Assembly (NCBI GenBank): GCA_000026125.1 | Contig: CU207211.1 | Span: forward strand, 124,001-188,000 | Length of the DNA stretch: 64,000 nucleotides | Source: Herminiimonas arsenicoxydans | Lineage (GTDB): Bacteria; Pseudomonadota; Gammaproteobacteria; Burkholderiales; Burkholderiaceae_D | Reading direction: 5' to 3' | Shown here: positions 36,131 through 47,443 of the stretch, piece by piece | Layout: each line of letters starts with the position of its first letter | Numbering within the stretch: the stretch's first letter is position 1 | Made by a program: the position numbers and the translations under genes | The notes under the pieces: generated by a model | What the model saw: the letters and a program-made list of their open reading frames with translations, nothing else | Databases searched by the model: none | What the model was told of the DNA's origin: nothing

Positions 36131-37588
36131 TTACTCTGCCGGCTGACGCAGATGCCAGTCGGTCGCCTGCTGGTACTGATGTGCGACGTTCAGCAGCTTG
36201 GCTTCGGCAAAATAATTGCCGATGATTTGCAAGCCGACCGGGCGCTTCGCATTCTTCTCGCCCTGGCCGAAGCCGCACGGAATCGACATGCCGGGCAAGC
36301 CTGCGAGGCTGGTCGACAGCGTGAAAATATCGGCCAGATAGTTTGCGACCGGATCGTCAGCCTTGTCGCCCAGATCCCACGCCACGCTGGGCGCAACCGG
36401 GCCCATGATGACGTCGCATAGCGTGAACGCCTGCTGGAAATCCTGCGCGATCAAGCGACGGATTTTTTGCGCCTGCAGATAGTAGGCATCGTAATAACCG
36501 TGCGACAGCACGTAGGCGCCAACCAGGATGCGGCGTTTGACTTCTTCGCCGAATCCTTCGGCGCGCGTCTTGCAATACATGTCGGACAAATCCGTATAGT
36601 CCTTGGCGCGGAAGCCGTAACGCACACCATCGAAGCGGCTCAGGTTGGATGAGGCTTCGGCCGGTGCAATCACATAATAGGTGGGAATGGACAGCTCGGT
36701 TTTCGGCAATGAAATATCGACTAGCGTGGCGCCGAGTTTTTCATATTCGCCGAGCGCCGCGCGCACCGCCTGCTCGACATCGGCGGACAAGCCGGCGCCG
36801 AAATATTCGCGCGGGATGCCGATTTTCAAGCCTTCCAAAGGCGCATTCAAGTCGCGCGTGAAATCTTCCTTGTCGCGTTCGACGCTGGTGGAATCGCGCT
36901 CATCGAAACTGACCATTGCATTCAACAAGAGGCCGCAATCTTCGGCGGTTTTCGCAATCGGGCCGCCCTGATCCAGCGACGACGCAAAGGCGATCATGCC
37001 GAAACGCGAGACGCGACCATAGGTAGGCTTGATGCCGGTCACGCCGCACAGGGCGGCGGGCTGGCGGATCGAGCCGCCGGTGTCGGTCGCGGTCGATGCC
37101 GGCGTCAGGCGCGCGGCAATCGCCGCCGCCGATCCGCCGGACGAGCCGCCAGGAATGGCGGTCTTGTCCCACGGATTTTTCACTGCACCGAAGTAGGAAT
37201 TTTCATTCGACGAACCCATCGCGAATTCATCGCAATTCAGTTTGCCCAGCGTCACCATACCTGCCTGGTTGAAGTTTTCGACTACGGTGGCGTCGAAAGG
37301 GCTGACGTAGTTTTCCAGCATCTTCGAGCCGGCGGTCGAGCGCCAGTTGCGGGTGACGAAAATATCCTTGTGCGCAATCGGGATGCCGGTCAGCACGCCG
37401 GCATTGCCGCTGGCAATACGCTGGTCGGCTGCAGCAGCCTGCTGCAGCGTCAAGGCTTCATCCACGTGCAGGAAGGCATTCAGATCGCTGGCGCCCATGC
37501 GCTTCAGGAATAACTGCGCCAGTTCAGTGGCGGAAATTTTCTTTGTCTGCAGCAAGGCGGATAATTCTTTGATGGTTTTCGTATGCAT
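36131..37588 (-). CDS. gatA: Asp/Glu-tRNA amidotransferase subunit A
   Basis: The 485-residue amidase-signature enzyme releases ammonia from glutamine. The catalytic triad is visible as K74 (IAHKDIF), S149 in [11 protein letters not shown] and S173 in [11 protein letters not shown], with the spacing seen in characterised GatA. The ATG at 37588 starts [12 protein letters not shown], as in homologues; the frame to 37717 is an unlikely extension. It lies 76 bases after gatC. Confidence 0.95.
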   Translation of the reverse strand: MHTKTIKELSALLQTKKISATELAQLFLKRMGASDLNAFLHVDEALTLQQAAAADQRIASGNAGVLTGIPIAHKDIFVTRNWRSTAGSKMLENYVSPFDATVVENFNQAGMVTLGKLNCDEFAMGSSNENSYFGAVKNPWDKTAIPGGSSGGSAAAIAARLTPASTATDTGGSIRQPAALCGVTGIKPTYGRVSRFGMIAFASSLDQGGPIAKTAEDCGLLLNAMVSFDERDSTSVERDKEDFTRDLNAPLEGLKIGIPREYFGAGLSADVEQAVRAALGEYEKLGATLVDISLPKTELSIPTYYVIAPAEASSNLSRFDGVRYGFRAKDYTDLSDMYCKTRAEGFGEEVKRRILVGAYVLSHGYYDAYYLQAQKIRRLIAQDFQQAFTLCDVIMGPVAPSVAWDLGDKADDPVANYLADIFTLSTSLAGLPGMSIPCGFGQGEKNAKRPVGLQIIGNYFAEAKLLNVAHQYQQATDWHLRQPAE

Positions 37589-37664
37589 GATCGATATCGG
37601 TATTCGGTTGCGGAGCCTGATGAGGTTCCGATTGCGCGGGGCTGTAAAAAGCGCGCGGCGGCTC

Positions 37665-37967
37665 TTATTCGATGACTTTGGGCACCAGATACAAGCCGTC
37701 CTGCGTTGCCGGTGCAACCTGCTGGTAATCGTCGCGGCGATTCGGTTCGCTTACGACGTCGTCGCGCAGGCGCAGCGACAGGTCCGGCAGCAAGGCGGCA
37801 ATGGGATGATTCAGCGGTTCGACACCAGTGGTATCGACGGCGCTCAATTGTTCGACCAGTGCAAAGATGCCATTTAATTTATCCAGCGTCTGTGCGGATT
37901 GCGCATCGGTCAGGTCGATTTGCGCGAGCATTGATAAACGTTTGACATCGGAAAGTGCTAGGGACAT
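37665..37967 (-). CDS. gatC: Asp/Glu-tRNA amidotransferase subunit C
   Basis: The 100-residue helical subunit stabilises the GatA-GatB complex. It shows the usual pattern [16 protein letters not shown], a [13 protein letters not shown] helix and a C-terminal [16 protein letters not shown]. It is the first gene of gatCAB. The operon diverges from mreB across 288 bases. That gap holds a small hairpin, GCCGT-N5-ACGGC, at 38078-38092, and an AT-rich stretch with TAGAAT at 38114, but no promoter I would commit to. Confidence 0.92.
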   Translation of the reverse strand: MSLALSDVKRLSMLAQIDLTDAQSAQTLDKLNGIFALVEQLSAVDTTGVEPLNHPIAALLPDLSLRLRDDVVSEPNRRDDYQQVAPATQDGLYLVPKVIE

Positions 37968-38234
37968 GGTGGGATCGCGGCCGGGCCGCTGTTCATTGTT
38001 AAAAAAATCGAAAGAAGCAAAAGTCTTCTAGTGGCAGCAAAAGCTTCGCAAAATGAATCATTCCGCTTACATTTTTGCCGTTTTAGACGGCTAATTTAAT
38101 GTAAATTATAAGGTAGAATGTCGGGTTATTGCCTTGCTGGCGCCGATATTGGGCTGCCGCCGGTAATAATTCTGGATTACTTAATCAGTTGTTCACGTCT
38201 TTACTCTCTTAAATTACTTTATTGAGCGCACTAA

Positions 38235-39299
<1,065 letters not shown>

Positions 39300-39454
39300 T
39301 CGATCAGCAACCACCGCCCACTCTTCTATTGGCTGACATGAACAGTGTCATGAAAGCACACAACATCGAAACACAAGCTGCCGCTGCCGGACTTCATGTT
39401 CCGGCAGCCCGCCTTGCTGCGACGATCTTCGGCAGGTTCGCCACCAAGTATTAA

Positions 39455-40447
39455 ATGGAATACAGCCCACCACCACTCTTCAAACAAGGTGCGTCGGCAC
39501 GTGCAAAGATGGTGTTCTTCGCCTTGATCGCCCTGATTCTGCTGGGCGTCGATTCGCACATGCGTTCGCTTGCCATGGTGCGCCAGGCCGTCTCGACTGC
39601 ACTGTATCCGCTGCAGGTTGTGGCGCTGGCACCGCGCGACGCCTTGTATTTCATCGGCGATTACTTCGGCTCCCTTTCCGATCTCAAGTCGGAAAACGAA
39701 AAACTCAAATTGCAGCAAACCATCAATGGGCATACTTTGCAGCAAGGGCAGCAACTGCTGGCTGAAAACATGCAACTGCGTCGTTTGCTCGGCACCGCCG
39801 AACGCCTGCCGGTGAAGTCTGTGCTGGGCGAGATTTTGTACGATACGCGCGATGCATTTACGCGCAAGATTGTGCTGGATCGCGGAATCCAGCATGGTGT
39901 CGCGCTCGGGCAGCCGGTGATCGATCATATCGGCGTGGTCGGGCAGGTGACGCGGGTGTTCCCGTTCACCTCTGAAGTGACTTTGCTGACGGACAAGAAT
40001 CAGGCGATACCGGTGCAGGTCGTGCGCAATGGTTTGCGCAGCGTCGCCTATGGTCGCGGACAATCCAATGTGCTGGATTTGCGTTTCATGCCGACCAATG
40101 CCGATATTCAAAAAGGCGACATCCTTGTGACTTCCGGCATAGACGGTGTTTATCCGGCCGGCCTGGCCGTGGCCACCGTCTCGCAGGTGGAAAATAAATC
40201 GGTCGATTCGTTTGCCCGCATCGTGTGCCAGCCAACGGCCGGGATAGATCGCAACCGGCAATTATTGATTCTGTTGACGGAAAATAAACTGGCGCCGCGT
40301 CCGCCCGACGACGGGAAAGAAAAGAACTCGAGGACAGCGGGCATTTTGCGCCATGCCGCCAACAGGACCAATGGCACTTCCGGCAAGGGCATTGTGGAAG
40401 CCGCACCTGCCGCCCCGACATCACAACCGGCCACATCGTCGCGATGA
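39455..40447 (+). CDS. mreC: Rod-shape protein MreC
   Basis: The 330-residue protein has one N-terminal transmembrane helix (about 15-35), a short coiled coil (LKSENEKLKLQQT) and the periplasmic beta-rich MreC core with VLDRGIQHGVALGQPVIDHIGVVGQV. A Pro/Ala-rich tail follows. In the elongasome MreC activates PBP2. It starts 155 bases after mreB and overlaps mreD by 4 bp. Confidence 0.95.
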   Translation: MEYSPPPLFKQGASARAKMVFFALIALILLGVDSHMRSLAMVRQAVSTALYPLQVVALAPRDALYFIGDYFGSLSDLKSENEKLKLQQTINGHTLQQGQQLLAENMQLRRLLGTAERLPVKSVLGEILYDTRDAFTRKIVLDRGIQHGVALGQPVIDHIGVVGQVTRVFPFTSEVTLLTDKNQAIPVQVVRNGLRSVAYGRGQSNVLDLRFMPTNADIQKGDILVTSGIDGVYPAGLAVATVSQVENKSVDSFARIVCQPTAGIDRNRQLLILLTENKLAPRPPDDGKEKNSRTAGILRHAANRTNGTSGKGIVEAAPAAPTSQPATSSR

Positions 40448-40959
40448 ATCATCAGCCACATTACATTCTTTTGCCGGCCAGCCCGCTGTTCATCGCGGTC
40501 AGCCTGATTATCGCCTTTCTGCTGAACCTGCTGCCGTGGGGGCAATGGATAGGCATTCCCGATTTTGTTGCGCTGATTCTGGTGTTCTGGAGCATGCATC
40601 AACCGCGCCGGGTCGGCATTGGCGTCGCCTTTTTCATGGGCTTGCTGATGGATGTGCACGATGCAGCGGTGCTGGGCGAAAACGCGCTGGCCTATACCCT
40701 GCTGTCCTATTTCGCCATCATGATTCATCGCCGTGTATTGTGGTTCCCGCTCGGAACGCAAGCCTTGCACGTGTTCGTGCTGCTGCTGGTGGCGCAACTG
40801 GTGGCGCTGATCGTGCGTCTGATGGTAGGCGGAAACTTTCCCGGCTGGCTGTATTTCACCGAGAGTGCAGTAGCCGCCCTGCTATGGCCGCTCGTAACCT
40901 GGATCCTGCTCGCGCCGCAACGCCGGGCGATCAATCGCGACGATACGCGACCGCTTTGA
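40444..40959 (+). CDS. mreD: Rod-shape protein MreD
   Basis: The 171-residue membrane protein has five or six hydrophobic helices and the MreD pattern FMGLLMDVHDAAVLGENALAYTLLSYF. It works with MreC in the elongasome. The ATG overlaps the mreC stop, and mrdA begins 33 bases downstream. Confidence 0.93.
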   Translation: MNHQPHYILLPASPLFIAVSLIIAFLLNLLPWGQWIGIPDFVALILVFWSMHQPRRVGIGVAFFMGLLMDVHDAAVLGENALAYTLLSYFAIMIHRRVLWFPLGTQALHVFVLLLVAQLVALIVRLMVGGNFPGWLYFTESAVAALLWPLVTWILLAPQRRAINRDDTRPL

Positions 40960-40992
40960 TTGCCGCCCATGAACAGCCGGTATTGATGCCGA

Positions 40993-42900
40993 ATGACTGA
41001 ATTAAAAAATACCGAACGCGAATTACAGCTCTTTCGCCTGCGCCTGTCCGTAGCGGGTGGGCTTGTTTTCATTTTGTTTGCATGCCTGTTCGCGCGCTTT
41101 ATCTGGCTGCAGGTCTACAAGCATAACGATTACGTTGCACAGGCAGAAGACAACCGGATTTCGATCGTCCCGGTGGTGCCTAATCGCGGCCTGATATTCG
41201 ATCGCAATGGCGTGCTGCTGGCGCGCAATTACTCTGCCTACACGCTGGAAATCACGGCATCGAAAATCAACGGCGACCTTGAAACGCTGATCGATGAATT
41301 GGCGACCCTGGTCGATATCCAGCCGAAAGATCGCAAGCGCTTCAAGAAGCTGCAGGAAGAATCGCGCAATCTGGCCAGTTCGCCGATACGAGTGCGGCTG
41401 ACGGATGAGGAAGTGGCGCGCTTCTCTGCGCAGCGCTATCGTTTTCCCGGGGTGGAAATTCAGGCACGCCTGTTCCGCCAGTATCCGCTTGGCTCGGTGG
41501 CATCGCATGTGATTGGCTACATCGGGCGTATCAATACGCGCGAGGCGAAGGAAATTGACGAGAGCGATGACGCCACCAACTATCGCGGCTCCGAGCATAT
41601 CGGCAAGGAAGGGCTGGAAAAAAACTACGAGGACAGGTTGCACGGCAGAACCGGTTACGAAGAAGTGGAAGTATCGGCCGGCGGACGTCCGATTCGCACG
41701 CTGTCGCGTACTGCTGCGACACCAGGCGACAATCTGATTCTATCGATCGATATCGAATTGCAGAAAGTGGTGGAGCAGGCGTTCGGGAATAGACGTGGCG
41801 CATTGATAGCGATCGAACCGTCGACCGGCGATGTGCTGGCCTATGTATCGATGCCTACCTTCGATCCGAATCTGTTTGTTGAAGGTATCGATCAGCAAAA
41901 CTGGGATGCCTTGAATAATTCGCCCGATCACCCGCTATTGAATCGCCCTCTGTCCGGTGCCTATCCGCCCGGTTCGACCTACAAGCCTTTCATGGCGCTG
42001 GCAGCACTGGAACTGGGCAAGCGCAAACCGTCGGACGCGATTGCCGATCCCGGATATTTCTGGTTCGGCAATCACAAATTCCGCGACGATAAAGAAGGCG
42101 GGCATGGCATGGTCGATATGTACAAATCGATCGTGCAATCGTGCGATACCTATTATTACCTGCTGGCCAACGATCTTGGCGTCGATGCGATACACGATTT
42201 CATGAAGCCGTTCGGCTTCGGCCAGAAAACCGGTATCGATCTCAGGTTCGAGCGCACCGGCGTCCTGCCATCGACTGCATGGAAGGCCGCTGCATATAAA
42301 AAGCCGGAGCAAAAGAGGTGGTATGCAGGGGAAACAATTTCCATCGGTATCGGCCAGGGCTACAACACATTCACACCCTTGCAATTGGCGCATGCCACGG
42401 CAACGCTGGCCAACAATGGTGTGGTGATGAAGCCGCATCTGGTCAGAGAAATCGAGAATGGCGTGACGCGCCAGCGGACATTGACGGTGCCGAAAGAAAG
42501 TTACCGGATACCGCTGAAGCAGGAAAACATCGACATCATCAAGCACGCTATGGTCGGGGTGAACAAGGAAGGCACCGGTGCGCGCGCGTTTGCTAGGGCA
42601 GAATATGTTTCTGGCGGCAAGACAGGTACCTCGCAAGTGATTGCCATCAAAAAGGGTGAGAAGTACGATGCGAGCAAAATTTCGGATCGACATCACGATC
42701 ATGCCTTGTACACGGCGTTTGCACCGGCCGATAAGCCACGCATAGCGCTCGCACTCATCGTTGAGAACGGCGGCTTCGGCGGAGCTGCCGCTGCGCCGAT
42801 TGCCAAGGCGGCAATGGATTTTTACCTGCTGGGCAAGCGGCCTGAAGCCAAGGCGCCGGTTAAGCCGGCAGTCATTCCCGCAGATGAACTCACAGATTAA
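40993..42900 (+). CDS. mrdA: Penicillin-binding protein 2
   Basis: The 635-residue class B transpeptidase of the elongasome has one N-terminal membrane helix (about 17-37), a pedestal/dimerisation domain and the transpeptidase domain. Catalytic motifs are S328 in PPGSTYKPF, SCD (in VQSCDTYYY) and K543 in SGGKTGTSQ. Its length is normal. It cross-links lateral wall peptidoglycan made by RodA, encoded 92 bases downstream, and is a target of mecillinam. Confidence 0.96.
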   Translation: MTELKNTERELQLFRLRLSVAGGLVFILFACLFARFIWLQVYKHNDYVAQAEDNRISIVPVVPNRGLIFDRNGVLLARNYSAYTLEITASKINGDLETLIDELATLVDIQPKDRKRFKKLQEESRNLASSPIRVRLTDEEVARFSAQRYRFPGVEIQARLFRQYPLGSVASHVIGYIGRINTREAKEIDESDDATNYRGSEHIGKEGLEKNYEDRLHGRTGYEEVEVSAGGRPIRTLSRTAATPGDNLILSIDIELQKVVEQAFGNRRGALIAIEPSTGDVLAYVSMPTFDPNLFVEGIDQQNWDALNNSPDHPLLNRPLSGAYPPGSTYKPFMALAALELGKRKPSDAIADPGYFWFGNHKFRDDKEGGHGMVDMYKSIVQSCDTYYYLLANDLGVDAIHDFMKPFGFGQKTGIDLRFERTGVLPSTAWKAAAYKKPEQKRWYAGETISIGIGQGYNTFTPLQLAHATATLANNGVVMKPHLVREIENGVTRQRTLTVPKESYRIPLKQENIDIIKHAMVGVNKEGTGARAFARAEYVSGGKTGTSQVIAIKKGEKYDASKISDRHHDHALYTAFAPADKPRIALALIVENGGFGGAAAAPIAKAAMDFYLLGKRPEAKAPVKPAVIPADELTD

Positions 42901-42992
42901 ATCCATGACGACATCCATACGACATTCAATCACCTTTCTGCTGATGCCATCTGCGGCATTGCAGGCAGGCAGCAGGCACTTCGGGAGCGCAG

Positions 42993-44096
42993 ATGAATAA
43001 GCGTTCGCCATGGCAGATCCTGCAGCCTTACGTTCAGGTATTCGACGGTCCGTTGATGCTGATCGTCTGTCTGATTCTGGCGCTTGGCACGGTGACGCTT
43101 TATTCCGCCGGTATCGATTTCCCCGGTCGCGTGGAAGACCATGTACGCAACATCATGATCTCCTTTCTGGTGATGTGGATTGCGGCGATGATTCCGCCGC
43201 AGACGCTGATGCGTTTTGCGGTGCCCCTGTATATTCTGGGCATCAGTCTGCTGATCGGTGTGGCAATGTTCGGCTTGATTCGCAATGGCGCCAGGCGCTG
43301 GATCAATGTCGGCATGATCATACAACCGTCCGAGATCATGAAAATCGCGATGCCGATGATGCTGGCGTGGTTTTTCCAGAAGCGGGAAGGCATGACGCGC
43401 TGGCGTGAATTTCTGGTTGCGGGCCTGCTGCTGGTTGTGCCGGTAGGTCTGATCATGCGTCAGCCGGATCTGGGCACCTCGCTGCTGGTCATGGCGGCCG
43501 GTTTTTATGTCATCTTCTTTGCCGGTCTGTCATGGAAAGTCATCGTGGCTGCCGTGACGGTCATGCTGGCTAGTCTGCCTGTCGTATGGTCGATGATGCA
43601 TGACTATCAAAGAGGACGCGTGCTGACCCTGATCGATCCCACTACGGATCCGCTCGGCAAGGGTTTTCATATTATTCAATCGACGATCGCGATCGGCTCC
43701 GGCGGCATCACCGGCAAGGGCTGGCTGAATGGCACGCAGGCGCATCTGGAATTCATTCCCGAGCGTACGACCGATTTCATCTTTGCCGTTTTTTCGGAAG
43801 AGTTCGGCCTGATCGGCAACGGCATCCTGCTGGTCCTGTATCTGCTCCTGATTGGCCGCAGCATGCTCATCGCGGCCAATGCGCCGACGTTGTTCAGCCG
43901 TTTGCTGGCGGGTGCGATCACGATGATTTTCTTCACCTATGCATTTGTCAACATGGGAATGGTCAGTGGTATCCTGCCCGTGGTTGGCGTGCCGCTGCCC
44001 TTTGTCAGTTACGGCGGCACCGCATTCGTCACGCTTGGTCTCGGCGTCGGCATTTTGATGAGCATACAGCGGCACAGGAAACTGATGCAGAGCTGA
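42993..44096 (+). CDS. rodA: SEDS-family glycosyltransferase RodA
   Basis: The 367-residue membrane protein has about ten helices and the SEDS signatures GARRWINVGMIIQPSEIMKI and RQPDLGTSLLVMAAG with the catalytic Asp region. It also has VPLPFVSYGGTAF near the C-terminus. It polymerises lipid II for lateral wall growth, paired with PBP2. GGGAGC precedes the ATG. Confidence 0.96.
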   Translation: MNKRSPWQILQPYVQVFDGPLMLIVCLILALGTVTLYSAGIDFPGRVEDHVRNIMISFLVMWIAAMIPPQTLMRFAVPLYILGISLLIGVAMFGLIRNGARRWINVGMIIQPSEIMKIAMPMMLAWFFQKREGMTRWREFLVAGLLLVVPVGLIMRQPDLGTSLLVMAAGFYVIFFAGLSWKVIVAAVTVMLASLPVVWSMMHDYQRGRVLTLIDPTTDPLGKGFHIIQSTIAIGSGGITGKGWLNGTQAHLEFIPERTTDFIFAVFSEEFGLIGNGILLVLYLLLIGRSMLIAANAPTLFSRLLAGAITMIFFTYAFVNMGMVSGILPVVGVPLPFVSYGGTAFVTLGLGVGILMSIQRHRKLMQS

Positions 44097-44159
44097 TGCC
44101 TGCCTTTCATCGGTTGCCGCCGGTTTATGCGGCGCTGCAACCCTCATCAGGAGCAAGCA

Positions 44160-45170
44160 ATGCACTTTAATCTCACTCATAAAACTGGCCTTCTGACCTT
44201 GCTGTGCGCGCTGGCGCTGGCTGGCTGCAGCAGTGTGCCACTGGATTCGACGTCGACCGGCAAAGCCGCTGGCAAATCGAAGGCCGGCACCTATCCGGTG
44301 CTGCCACCTGCCGGTTCGGGACGCGGCGGTTATTACAAGGATGACGGACCGGGTGATGTCACGCCGGAAGGTTTGCTGGATACGCCGGATGCCGAACCGC
44401 GCGTAGAACCTTATTCAACGCGTGGCAATAAGCCGTATGTTGTCTTCGGCAAGCGTTATGTGCCGATGACCGATGAACGGCCTTTCAGGCAGCAGGGGCG
44501 AGGCAGCTGGTACGGCAAGAAATTCCATGGCCAGAAAACTTCGTCGGGCGAGCCGTACGATATGTACCAAATGTCCGCCGCGCACCCGACTTTGCCGATT
44601 CCATCGTATGCACGCGTAACCAATCTGAGCAATGGCAAGCAGGTGATCGTGCGCGTCAATGATCGCGGCCCCTTTCATTCGAGTCGCGTGATCGATCTGT
44701 CGTACACGGCGGCTCTTAAGCTGGGTTATATCGGACATGGCAGTGCGAGTCTGGAAGTCGAGCGCCTGCTGCCGGCAGATATCGAGCAAATCCTTGCGAA
44801 CAAGGGCAGTGCATCCTCGCCTGCGGTGGCGACCGAAACAGTATCGGCGCCGGCGGTAGAAACGAATGCGTTGACAGCGCCGGTCATGCCGGCTGCGGTC
44901 GCAGTGGAGGGGAATGCAGGCAAAACTTCTGCTGTGCCGGCCAGCGGCTTTTATCTGCAGTTCGGCGCGTATTCGCAAGCGGCCAACGCGGAAGTGGTGC
45001 GTGCCCGTCTGGCGCAGAATGCGGGCTATCTGTTGCCGCAGTTGAGGGTTGAGCCATCGAATAACTTGTACCGGCTGTACAGCGGCCCGTTTGCCAGCCG
45101 GAACGAAGCGGCTGCGGCGGCGGTACAGGTGCAGGAGCCTGTTGCCAAGCCGTTTATCGTGCAGCGTTAA
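44160..45170 (+). CDS. rlpA: RlpA septal-ring lipoprotein, lytic transglycosylase type
   Basis: The 336-residue lipoprotein has the signal LLCALALAGC with C23, a double-psi beta-barrel domain (about 105-200) with GRGSWYGKKFHGQKTSSGE and VIVRVNDRGPF, an Ala/Val-rich linker and a C-terminal SPOR domain (about 260-335, LQFGAYSQAANAEVV). SPOR domains bind denuded glycan at the division site. AGGAG lies six bases before the ATG. Its TAA is shared with the TAA of rsmI on the other strand. Confidence 0.92.
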   Translation: MHFNLTHKTGLLTLLCALALAGCSSVPLDSTSTGKAAGKSKAGTYPVLPPAGSGRGGYYKDDGPGDVTPEGLLDTPDAEPRVEPYSTRGNKPYVVFGKRYVPMTDERPFRQQGRGSWYGKKFHGQKTSSGEPYDMYQMSAAHPTLPIPSYARVTNLSNGKQVIVRVNDRGPFHSSRVIDLSYTAALKLGYIGHGSASLEVERLLPADIEQILANKGSASSPAVATETVSAPAVETNALTAPVMPAAVAVEGNAGKTSAVPASGFYLQFGAYSQAANAEVVRARLAQNAGYLLPQLRVEPSNNLYRLYSGPFASRNEAAAAAVQVQEPVAKPFIVQR

Positions 45171-46117
45171 TTGCCTGCATCGTCCGCTTCGCCCTTCAGT
45201 TGCAAGGCACGATCATACAAGGCGTTTTTTTTCTGGCCGGTGATGTGTGCTGTCAGCGTGGCAGCCTGTTTCACTGAACATTCCTGCAGCAGGATTTTCA
45301 GAATGCGCTCGGTTTCCAGTTGATCCTGATCGCTGGCGACGGGTGCACCTTCCAGCAACACGACAAACTCGCCTTTTTGCCGATGCACATCGGCTTCAAT
45401 CCATGCACTGGCTTCGGCCAGCGTGCAGCGATGGATTTCTTCAAACAGCTTCGTCAACTCGCGTGCAAACACGATATGTCGCGTCGGCTCGAACGCCGCG
45501 ACCAGTGCTGCCACGGTTTCATGAATGCGGTGCGGCGCTTCATAAAAGACCATCGTCGCAGCCACGCTTTTCAAACCGAATAAAAAAGTCTCGCGCTGTT
45601 TCGCCTTGGCCGGCAAAAAACCGACGAAATAGAATTGATCGTTGAGCAAGCCGCTAGCCGACAATGCCGCCACTGCTGCAGATGGGCCCGGTAACGGCAC
45701 AACGCGTAAGCCGGCATTGCGTACAGCGTCGACGATGCGTGCACCGGGGTCGGACACGGCCGGCGTGCCGGCATCGGATACCAGCGCAATCCGCTCGCCG
45801 GCCTGCAGGCGGCTGATCAGTTTTTCCGCGACTTCGCGTTCATTGTGCTGATGGGCGGCGATCAGGTTTTTCGACAAGCCGTAACGCGTCAAAAGATGGC
45901 CGGTATTTCTTGTATCTTCGCAAGCGATTGCATCGACTATCGATAAAGTGTGCAAAGCGCGCAACGATATATCGCCTGCATTACCGATCGGTGTAGCCAC
46001 CACATATAATGTCGCCGAAGGATAAGTCTGCTGCGCAATATCATCCTGTAATACATCATGCAAGGTGTCTTGCATAAGCGGCAAGATCGTGGATGTGCTG
46101 TCGGTTGGTTCAGTCAT
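45167..46117 (-). CDS. rsmI: 16S rRNA 2'-O-ribose C1402 methyltransferase RsmI
   Basis: The 316-residue tetrapyrrole-methylase-fold enzyme methylates C1402 of 16S rRNA with SAM. Motifs are LYVVATPIGNAGDISLRAL, ACEDTRNTGHLL, LVSDAGTPAVSDPG and PLPGPSAAVAALSASG. The N-terminus is about 30 residues longer than in E. coli; an internal ATG at 46075 would give 302 residues. It diverges from the yraM-like gene, whose ATG lies only 12 bases away, and overlaps the rlpA stop. Confidence 0.93.
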   Translation of the reverse strand: MTEPTDSTSTILPLMQDTLHDVLQDDIAQQTYPSATLYVVATPIGNAGDISLRALHTLSIVDAIACEDTRNTGHLLTRYGLSKNLIAAHQHNEREVAEKLISRLQAGERIALVSDAGTPAVSDPGARIVDAVRNAGLRVVPLPGPSAAVAALSASGLLNDQFYFVGFLPAKAKQRETFLFGLKSVAATMVFYEAPHRIHETVAALVAAFEPTRHIVFARELTKLFEEIHRCTLAEASAWIEADVHRQKGEFVVLLEGAPVASDQDQLETERILKILLQECSVKQAATLTAHITGQKKNALYDRALQLKGEADDAGN

Positions 46118-46129
46118 TGGGAGAATCGG

Positions 46130-47425
46130 ATGTTGGGAAATTTAGCGAGAATGTTGGTGCTGGCAACGGCCATCAGCGGATTGTGCTCGCCTGTGCTGGC
46201 AAATACAACTGCTGCTATCGGTGGTGCTGTCAGCGCTGCCAGCAGTCTACTCGGCATTCAGGCCCAGCGCTCGACGCTCGACCAGTTGCAACTCGCTCAA
46301 AGCGATCTGGCCCTGCCGCATCCAGCCGACGACCTGAGCGAAGGCCCGGTCATTGAAGCGGTCGAAATGCCGGTTGTGACGGTGCGTACGCCGCCGGTAC
46401 GGATCGCGCTGCTGCTGCCGCGTCGCTCCGAATCGCTGGCGCAGGTATCGGATGCGGTGCGCGCCGGTTTCATGGCGGCATATCAGTATGAGCCGGCCAA
46501 CATAGTCGTCAACCTGGTGGAAACCGGCGATGCGGCACAAGACGTGCTGTCCGGTTATCTGGAGGCCAGCATGCGCAACGATATTGTCGTCGGCCCGCTG
46601 ACGCGTAGCGGCGCCACGGCGATCGCGCAAAACGGCAACATCACTAAGCCGACGATTGCCCTGACCCAGTTGAATGCCGCCGACGAGGTGGAAATGCGGG
46701 TGCCGGCTAACATGTTGGTGATGGGCCTGTCGATCGAGGATGAAGCGCGCCAGATTGCGCATTGGGTCGGTACGGGCAAGGCAAAGAGCAAGGCATTCGC
46801 GATTTCAAGCAATGCATCGTGGCAGCGCCGGGCGGTGAAGGCATTTGCCGGCGAATGGAGTCATCGCGGCATGGTGCCCGAAGCGATGGAGCTGAGCATG
46901 ACAGGCAGTTTCATTAATGCCGCTGCGCTGGTGCAACTGAAAAAACGCATACAGGCGGAAAAGCCGGCCCTGATTTTTGTCGCTCTCGATGCGGCACAGA
47001 CTATACAGCTGCGGCTCGCCATCGGCAGCGAAGTCCCCATGATAGGTACGTCGCAATTGAACCCGCTGGCGCTGGCCGATTGGGCGAACAGCGAACGTCT
47101 GCGCGATCTGGAGGGCGTGCGCCTGCTCGACATGCCGTGGCAGCTGCAAGCCGATCATGCGGCCGTGATGGCCTATCCGCATCTGGCGAAGAATAGCGAG
47201 CAGCGTATCAGTCCGGATATCGAGCGTTTGTATGCACTGGGCATCGATGCGTATCGGGTTGCGCACAATATCGCCATCAAGAAAAATGAATTCAATCTGG
47301 ATGGCGTGACAGGCAAGCTGGCCATTCGCTTCGGCCAGGGCGCATCGCATTTTGAGCGTGTCTTGCAACCGGCGATTTATCGCGACGGCATGGTGCAGCC
47401 GCTGGATCTGCCGCAAGTGCCATAA
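46130..47425 (+). CDS. LpoA/YraM-like penicillin-binding protein activator
   Basis: The 431-residue exported protein corresponds to the C-terminal, periplasmic-binding-protein-like half of LpoA (LppC family, PF04348), with ALLLPRRSESLAQVSDAVRAG near residue 85. Unlike E. coli LpoA it has no TPR half. Its signal peptide (ending SPVLANT) has a cysteine but no proper lipobox (SGLC), so it may be soluble periplasmic. GGGAGA precedes the ATG. It lies in the conserved order rsmI-yraM-yraN-diaA-dolP. Confidence 0.8.
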   Translation: MLGNLARMLVLATAISGLCSPVLANTTAAIGGAVSAASSLLGIQAQRSTLDQLQLAQSDLALPHPADDLSEGPVIEAVEMPVVTVRTPPVRIALLLPRRSESLAQVSDAVRAGFMAAYQYEPANIVVNLVETGDAAQDVLSGYLEASMRNDIVVGPLTRSGATAIAQNGNITKPTIALTQLNAADEVEMRVPANMLVMGLSIEDEARQIAHWVGTGKAKSKAFAISSNASWQRRAVKAFAGEWSHRGMVPEAMELSMTGSFINAAALVQLKKRIQAEKPALIFVALDAAQTIQLRLAIGSEVPMIGTSQLNPLALADWANSERLRDLEGVRLLDMPWQLQADHAAVMAYPHLAKNSEQRISPDIERLYALGIDAYRVAHNIAIKKNEFNLDGVTGKLAIRFGQGASHFERVLQPAIYRDGMVQPLDLPQVP

Positions 47426-47443
47426 CTACACCTTCCTTTGCTG

